Positions 40,567 through 51,979 of a stretch of 64,000 bases of DNA are shown here, piece after piece. The stretch's first letter is position 1. Each line of letters opens with the position of its first letter. The stretch lies in the NCBI RefSeq assembly GCF_023476645.1, contig NZ_JAMCOJ010000002.1, forward strand, positions 281,561 to 345,560, in the 5' to 3' direction. The notes below the pieces were generated by a model. The model was not told the origin of the DNA and ran no database searches. It saw only the letters and a list, made by a program, of their open reading frames with translations. The position numbers and the translations under genes were made by a program. The DNA comes from Cellulophaga sp. 20_2_10 (GTDB lineage Bacteria > Bacteroidota > Bacteroidia > Flavobacteriales > Flavobacteriaceae).

Positions 40567-43500
40567 ATGAAAATGAAAAAAATAGCAATACTCCTATGTT
40601 TTATGGGAATGTCTATCTATGGATATGCCCAAAAAACAGAAATTTACACTCACGAGAATAAAGATTATGTAAAGGCACTGTCTTTATACAACGACAAACA
40701 ATACCAAGCATCGCAGGCTGTTTTTAAAGAAGTAGCCAAAAGTACCAACGATTATGAGACTAAAGCAAATAGCAATTATTACATTGCTACTGCCGCGATA
40801 CGTCTTAATCAACTTGGTGCAGATAAGCTTATGGAGCAATTTGTTACAGATTATCCAACCTCTACCAAGCGAAATACAGCATATTTAGATGTGGCAGATT
40901 ATTACTTTGAAACAGGTAAATATCCGCACGCATTAAAGTGGTATTCTAAAGTAGACCAATCATCAATGTCTAGAAAGGATAAAGAACGATTTGAGTTTAA
41001 TAATGGGTACGCACTTTTTTCATCTAAAAAATACAAAGATGCAGAGCGTTATTTAAGTCGTGTTACAAACTCGGCTACTTATGGGTCTCAGGCAAAGTAT
41101 TATTTAGGGTACATTTCTTATGAGCAAAACAATTATGAGGAAGCAAATGAACGTTTTGATCAGATTACAGATCAAGATGAGTTAAAAGAAAAATTATCAT
41201 ACTACCAAGCAGATATGAACTTTAAGCTTGGTAATTTTGAAAAGGCAATAGCTCTAGCTAAAGAGCAATTGCCAAAGGCAGACAGGAATGAAGTATCAGA
41301 ATTAAATAAAATTATTGGCGAGAGTTACTTCAATCTAAAACAATACAACAATGCTATTCCTTATTTAACGGAATATAAAGGTAAGCGCGGTAAGTGGAAT
41401 AATACAGATTACTATTTACTAGGTTACAGTTACTACAAGCAGGGAGATTATGCTAACGGTATAGATCAGTTTAATAATATTATTGGTGCAGATAATAGTG
41501 TAGCGCAAAATGCATACTATCATTTGGCAGAATGTTACCTAAAGTTAGATAAAAAACAAGAAGCTTTAAATGCATTTAAAAATGCAGCTCAGATGGATTA
41601 TTCTGAGGGAATTAAAAAAGATGCTTATCTAAACTATGCAAGATTAAGCTATGAGATTGGTAATGCATACGAGAGTGTACCATCTGTGCTTACAAATTAC
41701 TTAGAGATGTATCCAGATACAGAGCATACCAAAGAAATTCAAGAACTTTTGGTAGATTCTTATATAACATCTAAAAATTACAAAGGTGCTTTAGAATTGT
41801 TAGAGAAGAATAAGAACTATGCAAGTAAAGCAACGTACCAAAAAGTAGCTTTTTATAGAGGTGTAGAGTTGTTTTTAGAGCAAGATTACGAGAAGGCTTT
41901 ATCTATTTTTAATTTGTCTTTAGACAATGCTGAAGATCCTAAGTTTAAAGCTAGAGCACATTTTTGGAAAGCGGAGTCTGAATATTTATTAAATAAATTT
42001 TCAGAAGCTTTAGTTTCTTTTGTCGCTTTTCAACAGAATCCAATGTCTGTTTCTACAGACGAAAATAAGGAGCTAGATTATAATTTAGCATATACTTACT
42101 TTAAGTTGAATGATTACGTAAATGCAACATCATACTATAAAAAATACACGGATAGTAAACCAGAGGACGAGGCTAAGTTAAATGATGCTTACCTGCGTTT
42201 AGGAGATTGTTATTTTGTAACTAGTAAGTACTGGCCAGCAATAGAAACATATAACATTGCTTTAAAAAATAGAGGCGGACAAAAAGATTATGCAGCGTAC
42301 CAAAGGGCATTAAGTTATGGTTTTGTTGGTAAGAGTGATACTAAAATAGAGGAGTTAAAAAGCTTTGTTACCAAATACAACAACTCTACATTAGAAGATG
42401 ATGCTTTATATGAGCTTGGTAATACGTACATTAAATTAGGAAAAGAAGAGTTGGGCTTACAGGCGTATAACAAACTAATTCAAGAATATAAAGGTAGTAG
42501 CTTAGTGCCAAGAGCATTACTACGTGAAGGGTTGGTACATTACAACGCAAGTAGAAATGAGCAGGCTTTGGCTAAGTTTAAAACTGTAGTGCGCGACCAT
42601 TCTAAAACACAAGAAGCTATACAAGCTGTAGCAACTGCTAAATTGGTATATGTAGATTTAGGTAGGGTAGACGAGTATGCTAATTGGGTTAGGGATTTAG
42701 ATTTTGTAGAGGTTACAGATTCTGAATTAGACAATGCAACGTACGACTCCGCTGAAAAACAGTTTATAGAAAATAAAACAGATGCAGCAATACGAGGTTA
42801 TGAAAATTATATAAAAGACTTTCCTAATGGCGCTCATATTTTAGATGCCAATTTTAAATTGGCGCAGTTGTACTTTGGTAAGGGGCAAAAAAATCAAGCT
42901 TTACCACATTATAAGTATGTTGCAGATCAAGGAGCAGCAGAATTTACAGAACAAGCAATTGCACGTGTGTGCGAAATTTATATAGGTAAAGACAATTACA
43001 CTAGCGCATTTCCGTATTTGGAAAAACTAGAGCAAACAGCAAACATTAAACAAAATGTAACTTTTGCACAGTCTAACTTAATGAAAGGCTATTACAACCA
43101 AAAGAACTATAGTAAAACTATTGCTTACGCAGAGAAAGTGTTAGCTACAGAGAGTATAGATAACCGTATTAAGAGTGATGCGCATATTATGATAGCACGC
43201 TCTGCAATAAAAACAAATAACGAGTCAAGAGCTAAAGAAGCTTACGCTACAGTACAAAAAATAGCAACAGGAGAAAGAGGAGCAGAGGCTTGGTACTATA
43301 ATGCATACTTTAAGCATAAAGAACAAGATTTTGAAGGATCTTCTGCAGCGGTACAAACGTTAGTGAAAGATTTTTCTGGATATAAAGAATGGGCAGGAAA
43401 AGGCTTGTTGTTAATGGCTAAGAATTACGATGCATTGGGAGATGCATACCAAGCAAATTACATTTTAGAAAATATTATTAAAAACTTTGGCAGTTACCCA

Positions 43501-43590
43501 GATATAGTAGCGGAGGCAAAAGCAGAGCAACGTGTTGTTAAGCAAAAAGAATCTCGTAGCAACTCATCTATAAACCCTGACGGTAATTAA
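40567..43590 (+). CDS. Large exported TPR protein
   Basis: A 1007-residue protein with a signal peptide (about residues 1-21, ending Y-G-Y-A-Q). The rest is a long array of TPR and Sel1/YfgC-like helical pairs, for example A-L-S-L-Y-N-D-K-Q-Y-Q-A-S-Q-A-V-F, Y-Y-L-G-Y-I-S-Y-E-Q-N-N-Y-E-E-A and Y-E-L-G-N-T-Y-I-K-L-G. Such scaffolds sit in the periplasm or are held at the outer membrane. Its stop is 15 bp upstream of a plug-less outer-membrane barrel, which strongly suggests a functional pair. No lipobox is present. The role is not known to me. Confidence 0.8.
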   Translation: MKMKKIAILLCFMGMSIYGYAQKTEIYTHENKDYVKALSLYNDKQYQASQAVFKEVAKSTNDYETKANSNYYIATAAIRLNQLGADKLMEQFVTDYPTSTKRNTAYLDVADYYFETGKYPHALKWYSKVDQSSMSRKDKERFEFNNGYALFSSKKYKDAERYLSRVTNSATYGSQAKYYLGYISYEQNNYEEANERFDQITDQDELKEKLSYYQADMNFKLGNFEKAIALAKEQLPKADRNEVSELNKIIGESYFNLKQYNNAIPYLTEYKGKRGKWNNTDYYLLGYSYYKQGDYANGIDQFNNIIGADNSVAQNAYYHLAECYLKLDKKQEALNAFKNAAQMDYSEGIKKDAYLNYARLSYEIGNAYESVPSVLTNYLEMYPDTEHTKEIQELLVDSYITSKNYKGALELLEKNKNYASKATYQKVAFYRGVELFLEQDYEKALSIFNLSLDNAEDPKFKARAHFWKAESEYLLNKFSEALVSFVAFQQNPMSVSTDENKELDYNLAYTYFKLNDYVNATSYYKKYTDSKPEDEAKLNDAYLRLGDCYFVTSKYWPAIETYNIALKNRGGQKDYAAYQRALSYGFVGKSDTKIEELKSFVTKYNNSTLEDDALYELGNTYIKLGKEELGLQAYNKLIQEYKGSSLVPRALLREGLVHYNASRNEQALAKFKTVVRDHSKTQEAIQAVATAKLVYVDLGRVDEYANWVRDLDFVEVTDSELDNATYDSAEKQFIENKTDAAIRGYENYIKDFPNGAHILDANFKLAQLYFGKGQKNQALPHYKYVADQGAAEFTEQAIARVCEIYIGKDNYTSAFPYLEKLEQTANIKQNVTFAQSNLMKGYYNQKNYSKTIAYAEKVLATESIDNRIKSDAHIMIARSAIKTNNESRAKEAYATVQKIATGERGAEAWYYNAYFKHKEQDFEGSSAAVQTLVKDFSGYKEWAGKGLLLMAKNYDALGDAYQANYILENIIKNFGSYPDIVAEAKAEQRVVKQKESRSNSSINPDGN

Positions 43591-43605
43591 AAATAAGAAC
43601 ACATT

Positions 43606-45375
43606 ATGCAAAAGTATATCTATATAACAGTCACTTTATTTTTAGGCCTATCGCAAGTGGGTTTTGCACAAGATAAAGACAAGGATAAAGAGGAAAAAGA
43701 TTTAGGAACAGAGACCGTAACTGTGGTAAAGGCATATAAGCCTACTATCGCAGATGCTTTTAAAATAAAATCTACACCAGTTATTAATGGCGCGGTAGAA
43801 TTAAAGAAAAAGCCAATTAAGTATAGTATTTTTTCTGTGCCAGTGGCATCTACTTTTACCCCAGCAAAAGGCAAGGCTACAGCGGTTAAAAAGAAGAAAA
43901 TAGAAGAGTTATACAATTCTTATGTATCTGTTGGTTTGGGTAATTACAGTAATGGTTTAGTAGACTTTTATACAAGTAGACCTATTAACAGAAATGAGAC
44001 TTTAGACATAGGATTAAATCATCATTCTTCTCGTGGAGATATTGATGAGGCTCTTGTAGATAATGTTTTTTACGATACAAAAGTAAAGGGTATTTATACA
44101 AGAAGAGAAAGAGATCTAGAGTGGAGTGCTAACCTTGGCTTGCAACATAAGCTATACAGCTGGTATGGTGTTACAGAAGATGCTTTAGGTACAATACCAG
44201 AAAGTTTAATAGATGAAAAGCAGCATTATTTTGATGCTGAGGTTGGAGGCGAACTTATAATGAATGATTACCTAATAAAAGGTGGTGATGTATTGTTAAG
44301 ACGTTTTTGGGATGCTACAGAGTCTGGAGAAAACAGAGCGGTTATTAATGCAGCAGTTGAGGTTCCTATTTCTGATGAGCTTATAAATTTTAATGTAAAG
44401 CTAGACTACCTTGGAGGTAAGTTTAAAAACGCTAGTTTAAATAGTACAGATAATACGGGCGAAATTAAATTTGGTCAAGTACAGTTTGGTGTAAATCCAA
44501 GTTTGGTAATCTTAAGAGACGATCTAACTTTAAATTTAGGAGCTAATATAGTTTACGGTTTAAATACAGAGGCAAATAACAGTAATTTTTATATCTATCC
44601 AGCTGTAACAGCATCTTATAGATTGTTTGGAGAAACAGCTATTGCGTATGGTGGTTTAGAAGGAGATTTACATCAGAATTCTTATCACGACTTTGTAGAA
44701 GAGAATCCTTTTGTGTCACCAACCTTGACTATTTTGCCAACGGATAGCCAATACAACGCATATGTAGGTTTAAAAGGTCAGTTGTTAACTAATTTAGGTT
44801 ACAATGTAAAAGCTTCTTACAAAGCAGAAAATAATACGGCATTGTATAAATTAAATCCTGAAAATGTATTTAGAGCCGATGAAGATAAAGATTACCATTT
44901 AGGAAATACGTTTGATATTTTTTATGATGATATCAAAACATTTTCATTCTTTGGAGAATTAAATGTGGATGTAAACAGAAATTTTGCTTTGGGTGTAAAT
45001 GCGGAGGTTTTTAGCTATACAACAGAAACAGACAATCCTGCTTGGAACTTGCCAAAAGTAAAAGGATCTTTATTTATGGATTATCAAATTAATGAAAAAT
45101 GGTATATGGGAGCTAATTTGTTCTTTGTTGGCGAAAGAGAAGATCTAGGTTCTATTGCAGCAACTGGTACATTACCACAAGATTTTGCTTCTACTGTAGT
45201 AACATTAGATAGTTATTTTGATGCAAATGCGCACGTAGGCTATCGTTTAGATGATAAATTATCACTTTTTATAAAAACAGCAAACATAACAGGTAATAGT
45301 TACCAGCGTTGGGCAAACTACCCGGTACAAGGTTTTCAGGTGTTAGCAGGCGCAACTTATAAGTTCGATTGGTAA
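43606..45375 (+). CDS. Outer-membrane beta-barrel protein (TonB-receptor-like, no plug)
   Basis: A 589-residue protein with a signal peptide (about 1-21, ending G-F-A-Q). Residues 35-55 contain V-T-V-V-K-A-Y-K-P-T-I-A-D-A-F, a segment I associate with Bacteroidota outer-membrane proteins. From about 105 to the end there are alternating strands with aromatic girdle residues, and the chain ends in ...YKFDW with a terminal aromatic residue, as needed for outer-membrane insertion. The N-terminal plug of TonB-dependent receptors is absent and the length is too short for one. Pairs with the TPR protein immediately upstream. Confidence 0.75.
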   Translation: MQKYIYITVTLFLGLSQVGFAQDKDKDKEEKDLGTETVTVVKAYKPTIADAFKIKSTPVINGAVELKKKPIKYSIFSVPVASTFTPAKGKATAVKKKKIEELYNSYVSVGLGNYSNGLVDFYTSRPINRNETLDIGLNHHSSRGDIDEALVDNVFYDTKVKGIYTRRERDLEWSANLGLQHKLYSWYGVTEDALGTIPESLIDEKQHYFDAEVGGELIMNDYLIKGGDVLLRRFWDATESGENRAVINAAVEVPISDELINFNVKLDYLGGKFKNASLNSTDNTGEIKFGQVQFGVNPSLVILRDDLTLNLGANIVYGLNTEANNSNFYIYPAVTASYRLFGETAIAYGGLEGDLHQNSYHDFVEENPFVSPTLTILPTDSQYNAYVGLKGQLLTNLGYNVKASYKAENNTALYKLNPENVFRADEDKDYHLGNTFDIFYDDIKTFSFFGELNVDVNRNFALGVNAEVFSYTTETDNPAWNLPKVKGSLFMDYQINEKWYMGANLFFVGEREDLGSIAATGTLPQDFASTVVTLDSYFDANAHVGYRLDDKLSLFIKTANITGNSYQRWANYPVQGFQVLAGATYKFDW

Positions 45376-45397
45376 TAGAATAGAAAAGCATTTTTTT

Positions 45398-45450
45398 AAA
45401 AGGATATAAAGAACTCGTTACTAAAATGAGTTGTTTTATATCCTTTTTTT
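45398..45450 (+). terminator. Terminator of the TPR-barrel operon
   Basis: AAAAGGATATAAA (45,398-45,410) pairs with TTTATATCCTTTT (45,435-45,447). An inner GAACTC/GAGTT stem is possible, and a T run follows. Confidence 0.85.
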
Positions 45451-45483
45451 ATTTTCATTATTTTTGAAGAAACTTAAAGACTA

Positions 45484-47103
45484 ATGAAAAATTTAACACT
45501 TGTATTACTGTTGGCAATTGCAGCGTGTAATCCTAAAAAAGAAAAGGTAGACTATATAGTTACGAATGCAAATGTCTACACTGTAGATTCTACTTTTACA
45601 AAAGCACAGGCTTTTGCTGTAAAAGATAATTTATTTGTAGCTGTGGGTACTACAGAGGAAATTACAAATAAGTATGCGTCAGATAAAACAATAGACGCAG
45701 GAGGTAAAACTATTACTCCAGGTTTAATAGATGCGCATTGTCACTTTTTTGGCTTAGGGATGAATCAGCAAGTGGTAGATTTAATAGATACCAAAAGTTT
45801 TGATGAGGTAGTGGCACGCGTTTCTGCTTTCCAGGAAACAAATACAAAAACATTTATAAGAGGTAGAGGTTGGGATCAAAACGACTGGGAAGTAAAAGAA
45901 TTTCCGACAAAAGAGACTTTAGATTCGCTTTTCCCTACAATTCCTGTTGTTTTAGAGCGTATAGATGGTCACGCTTATATTGTTAATCAGTATGCATTAG
46001 ATCTTGCTAATATTACAGCAGAGACTGTTGTAGGTGGTGGCGATATTGTACAGATTAATGGTAAGCTTACGGGTGTTTTAATAGATAATCCTATGGCTTT
46101 AATAGATGATGTTTTGCCAAAACCAAGTATTGCTACACAAGTACAGGCGTTAAAAGATGCAGAAAAAATATGTGTAGATTATGGCTTAACAACAGTTGAC
46201 GATGCAGGTTTAGATAAGCAAACTATAGAAATTATAGATAGTTTACAGCAAAACGGAGAAATGGATATTCGTATTTATGCTATGATAAGTGCTAATAAAG
46301 AAAACTTAGATTACTATTTAACTAAGGGAATTGTAAAGACAGATGGTTTAAATGTGCGTTCTGTAAAAGTATATGGAGACGGGGCATTAGGATCTAGGGG
46401 TGCAGCTTTAAAAGAAGAATACTCAGATAAACACAATCATTATGGAGCAATGGTAACTCCTGTTGCAGAAATAAACAATCTTGCAAACAGAATTGCAAAA
46501 ACAGAGTATCAGATGAATACGCATGCTATTGGAGACTCTGCTAATGTAGCGGTTTTACGTGCATATAAATCGGCTTTGAAAAATACAGAAGATAGACGTT
46601 GGAGAGTAGAACATGCGCAAATAATAGCGCCACAAGATTTTGACTATTTTAAATTGGGTATTATACCATCTGTACAGCCAACACACGCAACTAGCGATAT
46701 GTATTGGGCAGAAGACAGGTTGGGAAAAGAACGTGTAAAAGGGGCGTATGCCTTTAAAAAGTTATTAGATATTGCTGGTATTGTTGCTTTAGGAACAGAT
46801 TTTCCGGTAGAGCGTGTTAGTCCATTTTTAACTTTTTATGCTGCTGTAGCTAGAAAAGATACTAAAAACTATCCTGAAAATGGGTTTCAGAAAGAGAATG
46901 CATTGTCTAGGGAAGAAACTTTAAAGGGAATGACAATATGGGCTGCTTACTCTAATTTTGAAGAAGATGAAAAGGGGAGTATTGAGGCAGGTAAAAAAGC
47001 AGATTTTGTTATTTTAAGTGATAATATAATGGAGGTTGAAGAAGCTAAAATACCGAGTATTACGGCAGAACAGGTTTTTATAGGTGGTAAACAAGTAAAA
47101 TAA
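45484..47103 (+). CDS. Amidohydrolase (YtcJ type) lipoprotein
   Basis: A 539-residue metal-dependent hydrolase with a lipoprotein signal (L-L-A-I-A-A-C, Cys15). The metal site is G-L-I-D-A-H-C-H-F-F-G. Further ligands come from M-N-T-H-A-I-G-D, W-R-V-E-H-A-Q and A-L-G-T-D-F-P, in the order of the YtcJ/amidohydrolase family. The likely reaction is hydrolysis of an amide or imide, and the lipid anchor places it in the periplasm or on the outer membrane. The substrate is unknown. Confidence 0.88.
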   Translation: MKNLTLVLLLAIAACNPKKEKVDYIVTNANVYTVDSTFTKAQAFAVKDNLFVAVGTTEEITNKYASDKTIDAGGKTITPGLIDAHCHFFGLGMNQQVVDLIDTKSFDEVVARVSAFQETNTKTFIRGRGWDQNDWEVKEFPTKETLDSLFPTIPVVLERIDGHAYIVNQYALDLANITAETVVGGGDIVQINGKLTGVLIDNPMALIDDVLPKPSIATQVQALKDAEKICVDYGLTTVDDAGLDKQTIEIIDSLQQNGEMDIRIYAMISANKENLDYYLTKGIVKTDGLNVRSVKVYGDGALGSRGAALKEEYSDKHNHYGAMVTPVAEINNLANRIAKTEYQMNTHAIGDSANVAVLRAYKSALKNTEDRRWRVEHAQIIAPQDFDYFKLGIIPSVQPTHATSDMYWAEDRLGKERVKGAYAFKKLLDIAGIVALGTDFPVERVSPFLTFYAAVARKDTKNYPENGFQKENALSREETLKGMTIWAAYSNFEEDEKGSIEAGKKADFVILSDNIMEVEEAKIPSITAEQVFIGGKQVK

Positions 47104-47142
47104 ATTACGTAAAGTAAATATTGCTAGAAATAGCGTAAAAAG

Positions 47143-47172
47143 AAACCCGAAGCTAAATGTAGCTTCGGGTTT
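47143..47172. terminator. Convergent terminator
   Basis: AAACCCGAAGCT (47,143-47,154) pairs with AGCTTCGGGTTT (47,161-47,172) around a 6-nt loop, between the convergent amidohydrolase and DUF2911 genes. Confidence 0.9.
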
Positions 47173-47194
47173 TATTTGTTAAGTGTACTACTAA

Positions 47195-47722
47195 TTAAAT
47201 AGAAAAAGGAACAGAAACTAAAGTAGTTCCCCAGCCCATTACCATATCAGTATCTGTAAATGTTACAGAAAAAGCTTCTAAAGACTCACTGTTTTTAGTT
47301 GCTTTAGCAGTAACTCTAAGTACATCGCCAGCTTTGTCATAAGAATAAGCTCCCCATTGGTTTAAGTTTTTGTTTAATACAACTGTCCATTCTTTATCTC
47401 CAGGGATAGTAAATAAAGAGTAAGTACCCGCTTTTACAGCCTTACCACCAAAGTTAGTGTCGTTGTAAAAAGTAATTTCGGCAGCTTCATTAGCACCAGT
47501 TCTCCATACTTTTCCTGCAGGAGCTAAATCGTTTATCATTCTCCCTTTTAATTGAGGGCGACTGTAAATAACACGAATGTTCTTTTTTGAAATTTTGTAG
47601 CTAGATGGTTGCGTAGCTATGTCGGCTGGACTTTTATCTAGTCCTGGAAATTTTTGAGCAGTTGCGCTAGTAGAAAATACCATAGTTAATACAAGTGCTG
47701 ATAATGCAAGTAATCTTTTCAT
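47195..47722 (-). CDS. DUF2911 exported protein
   Basis: A 175-residue protein with a signal peptide (about 1-22, ending S-A-T-A-Q). DUF2911 is recognised by I-R-V-I-Y-S-R-P-Q-L-K-G-R, W-R-T-G-A-N-E-A-A-E-I-T-F and G-T-Y-S-L-F-T-I-P. It is a small beta-sandwich family, common as secreted or periplasmic proteins in Bacteroidota, of unknown function. The gene is divergent from asnB. Confidence 0.92.
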   Translation of the reverse strand: MKRLLALSALVLTMVFSTSATAQKFPGLDKSPADIATQPSSYKISKKNIRVIYSRPQLKGRMINDLAPAGKVWRTGANEAAEITFYNDTNFGGKAVKAGTYSLFTIPGDKEWTVVLNKNLNQWGAYSYDKAGDVLRVTAKATKNSESLEAFSVTFTDTDMVMGWGTTLVSVPFSI

Positions 47723-47965
47723 AAATGTTTGTTTTTTGTGTTTTTCAAATTTAGCGACATTTTCGCAGTAATGACTTATATGGTCGCTAAAATTATGCCA
47801 ACTTACAAAATGATCATTTTTTTTATCATAAAACTAGATCATAGTTTCAAATGAGATGTAATGTGGTTTAAAATGTTTCATATTGAAATCAATATATCTA
47901 TATCTGTTTTTAAATCGAAACAATTAATTCATCTTTGTAATCAAATTGATATAAAGATTAAGATT

Positions 47966-49639
47966 ATGTGTGGAATAGTTTGTGCATTTGATGTAAAGGA
48001 AAGCACTGAGGCATTAAGACCTCAGTTGTTAGAAATGTCTAAGAAAATTAGACATAGAGGTCCAGACTGGAGTGGTATATATGCAGACGATAAAGCTATT
48101 TTAGCACACGAGCGTTTGGCAATTGTAGATCCGGCTTCTGGAAAACAACCATTATTGAGTCCTAATGGTAAATTAATATTGGCTGCCAATGGTGAAATAT
48201 ATAATCATAGAGAATTACGTAAGCAGTTTGAAGGTACATATGATTTTCAAACAGAATCTGACTGTGAGGTTATTTTGGCTTTGTATCAAGAAAAGGGAGT
48301 CGATTTTTTAGATGAATTGAACGGTATTTTTGGTTTTACTATTTATGATGCCGAGAAAGATGAATATTTTGTTGCTCGTGACCATATGGGTATTATTCCA
48401 TTATATATGGGATGGGATAAAAACGGAACGTTCTACGTAGCATCAGAATTAAAAGCACTAGAAGGTACGTGTACTAAAATAGAATTATTTCCTCCAGGAC
48501 ATTATTTGCATAGTTCTGACGGGGAATTAAAAAAATGGTACTCTAGGGATTGGATGGAGTATGATGCAGTTAAAGAAAATGAAACTAGCATACAAGAAGT
48601 TAAAGAGGCTTTAGAAGCAGCAGTGCGCAGACAATTAATGTCTGATGTGCCTTATGGTGTTCTGTTGTCTGGTGGTTTAGACTCTTCAGTAGTATCTGCA
48701 ATTGCTAAAAAATATGCGCAAAAACGTATTGAGAGCGATGATAAGTCAGAAGCTTGGTATCCGCAAACACACTCTTTTGCAGTGGGATTGGAGGGGTCTC
48801 CAGATTTGGCTGCGGCTAAAAAAGTAGCGGATCATATTGGTACCGTACACCACGAGATTAAGTTTACTATACAAGAAGGTTTAGATGCTATTAAAGATGT
48901 TATTTATAACATAGAAACGTATGATATTACCACAATTCGTTCGTCTACACCAATGTACTTAATGGCACGTGTTATTAAGTCTATGGGAATTAAAATGGTA
49001 TTGTCTGGTGAAGGTGCAGATGAATTATTTGGTGGGTATTTATACTTTCATAAAGCACCCAATGCGCAAGAGTTTCATGAAGAGACGGTACGTAAATTAG
49101 ATAAGTTACATATGTACGATTGTTTAAGAGCTAATAAGAGTTTAGCTGCTTGGGGTATAGAAGGTAGAGTTCCGTTCTTAGATAAAGAGTTTATGGACGT
49201 TGCTATGCGCATTAACCCACAAGATAAAATGATTAACGGTGAACGTATGGAGAAATGGGTAGTTCGTAAAGCATTTGAAGATATGATACCTGAAAGTGTA
49301 GCATGGAGGCAAAAAGAGCAATTTAGTGATGGCGTTGGTTACAGTTGGATTGATACTTTAAAGGAGTTGGTAGACAAAGAGGTAACTGATGAGCAAATTA
49401 AGAACGCCGCTTTCCGTTTTCCTATAAACACACCTTTAAATAAAGAAGAGTATTACTACAGAACTATCTTTGAGGGGCATTTCCCTAGTGATGCAGCAGC
49501 TTTAAGCGTGCCGCAAGAAGCAAGTGTAGCATGTAGTACAGCAACAGCTTTAGAATGGGATGAAGCATTTAAGAATATGAACGACCCTTCTGGTAGAGCA
49601 ATAGCTAACGTGCACAGTGAAGCATACGTTAAACAATAA
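47966..49639 (+). CDS. asnB: Asparagine synthase (glutamine-hydrolysing)
   Basis: I use ATG 47,966, because Cys2 of MCGIVCAFDV is the catalytic nucleophile of the glutaminase domain and must be exposed; the frame is open further upstream only by chance. The 557-residue enzyme makes asparagine from aspartate, glutamine and ATP. The glutaminase domain has R-H-R-G-P-D-W-S-G and A-N-G-E-I-Y-N-H. The synthetase domain has the pyrophosphate loop L-L-S-G-G-L-D-S-S and later L-S-G-E-G-A-D-E-L-F-G-G-Y. The length fits AsnB. It is monocistronic. Confidence 0.96.
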   Translation: MCGIVCAFDVKESTEALRPQLLEMSKKIRHRGPDWSGIYADDKAILAHERLAIVDPASGKQPLLSPNGKLILAANGEIYNHRELRKQFEGTYDFQTESDCEVILALYQEKGVDFLDELNGIFGFTIYDAEKDEYFVARDHMGIIPLYMGWDKNGTFYVASELKALEGTCTKIELFPPGHYLHSSDGELKKWYSRDWMEYDAVKENETSIQEVKEALEAAVRRQLMSDVPYGVLLSGGLDSSVVSAIAKKYAQKRIESDDKSEAWYPQTHSFAVGLEGSPDLAAAKKVADHIGTVHHEIKFTIQEGLDAIKDVIYNIETYDITTIRSSTPMYLMARVIKSMGIKMVLSGEGADELFGGYLYFHKAPNAQEFHEETVRKLDKLHMYDCLRANKSLAAWGIEGRVPFLDKEFMDVAMRINPQDKMINGERMEKWVVRKAFEDMIPESVAWRQKEQFSDGVGYSWIDTLKELVDKEVTDEQIKNAAFRFPINTPLNKEEYYYRTIFEGHFPSDAAALSVPQEASVACSTATALEWDEAFKNMNDPSGRAIANVHSEAYVKQ

Positions 49640-49692
49640 ATTGTAATAAGAATTATCGCCTGTTCTAAGGTTTTAATTATAATTAGTCTTTT

Positions 49693-49722
49693 AGGAGCAC
49701 CAATATTTTGGTGCTCCTTTTG
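49693..49722 (+). terminator. Terminator of asnB
   Basis: AGGAGCACCAA (49,693-49,703) pairs with TTGGTGCTCCT (49,708-49,718), followed by T. It lies 53 bp after the asnB stop. Confidence 0.88.
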
Positions 49723-49801
49723 GTTTACAGCCTTTTTAAGCCTGTTTTGTATGTGTATAGATTTTTTAAAAACTGAGATTTACACTCGCTTGTGTTTAAA
49801 A

Positions 49802-49839
49802 GTTAATTTAAGAACGTTTAAGCAACGTTCTCTATTAAC
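49802..49839. promoter_or_regulatory. Nested dyad upstream of gyrB
   Basis: AGAACGTT (49,811-49,818) and AACGTTCT (49,824-49,831) form a perfect 8-bp inverted repeat with a 5-bp spacer. GTTAA (49,802-49,806) and TTAAC (49,835-49,839) flank it nearly symmetrically. It lies about 66 bp upstream of the -7 element of gyrB, a position suited to a DNA-binding protein. Confidence 0.5.
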
Positions 49840-49891
49840 TAGAAAATGTTAATAACTATTTTAAAACAGTCTTAAAACCGTTTAAAGTTAA

Positions 49892-51907
<2,016 letters not shown>

Positions 51908-51926
51908 GAAAGTAGGTTTATACAAC

Positions 51927-51956
51927 AAAAACTCGCACCATTGGTGCGAGTTTTTT
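51927..51956 (+). terminator. Terminator of gyrB
   Basis: AAAACTCGCACCA pairs with TGGTGCGAGTTTT (51,927-51,956) and ends in a T run, 20 bp after the gyrB stop. Confidence 0.92.
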
Positions 51957-51979
51957 AGTTTTAAGAAAAAATTATTTCT

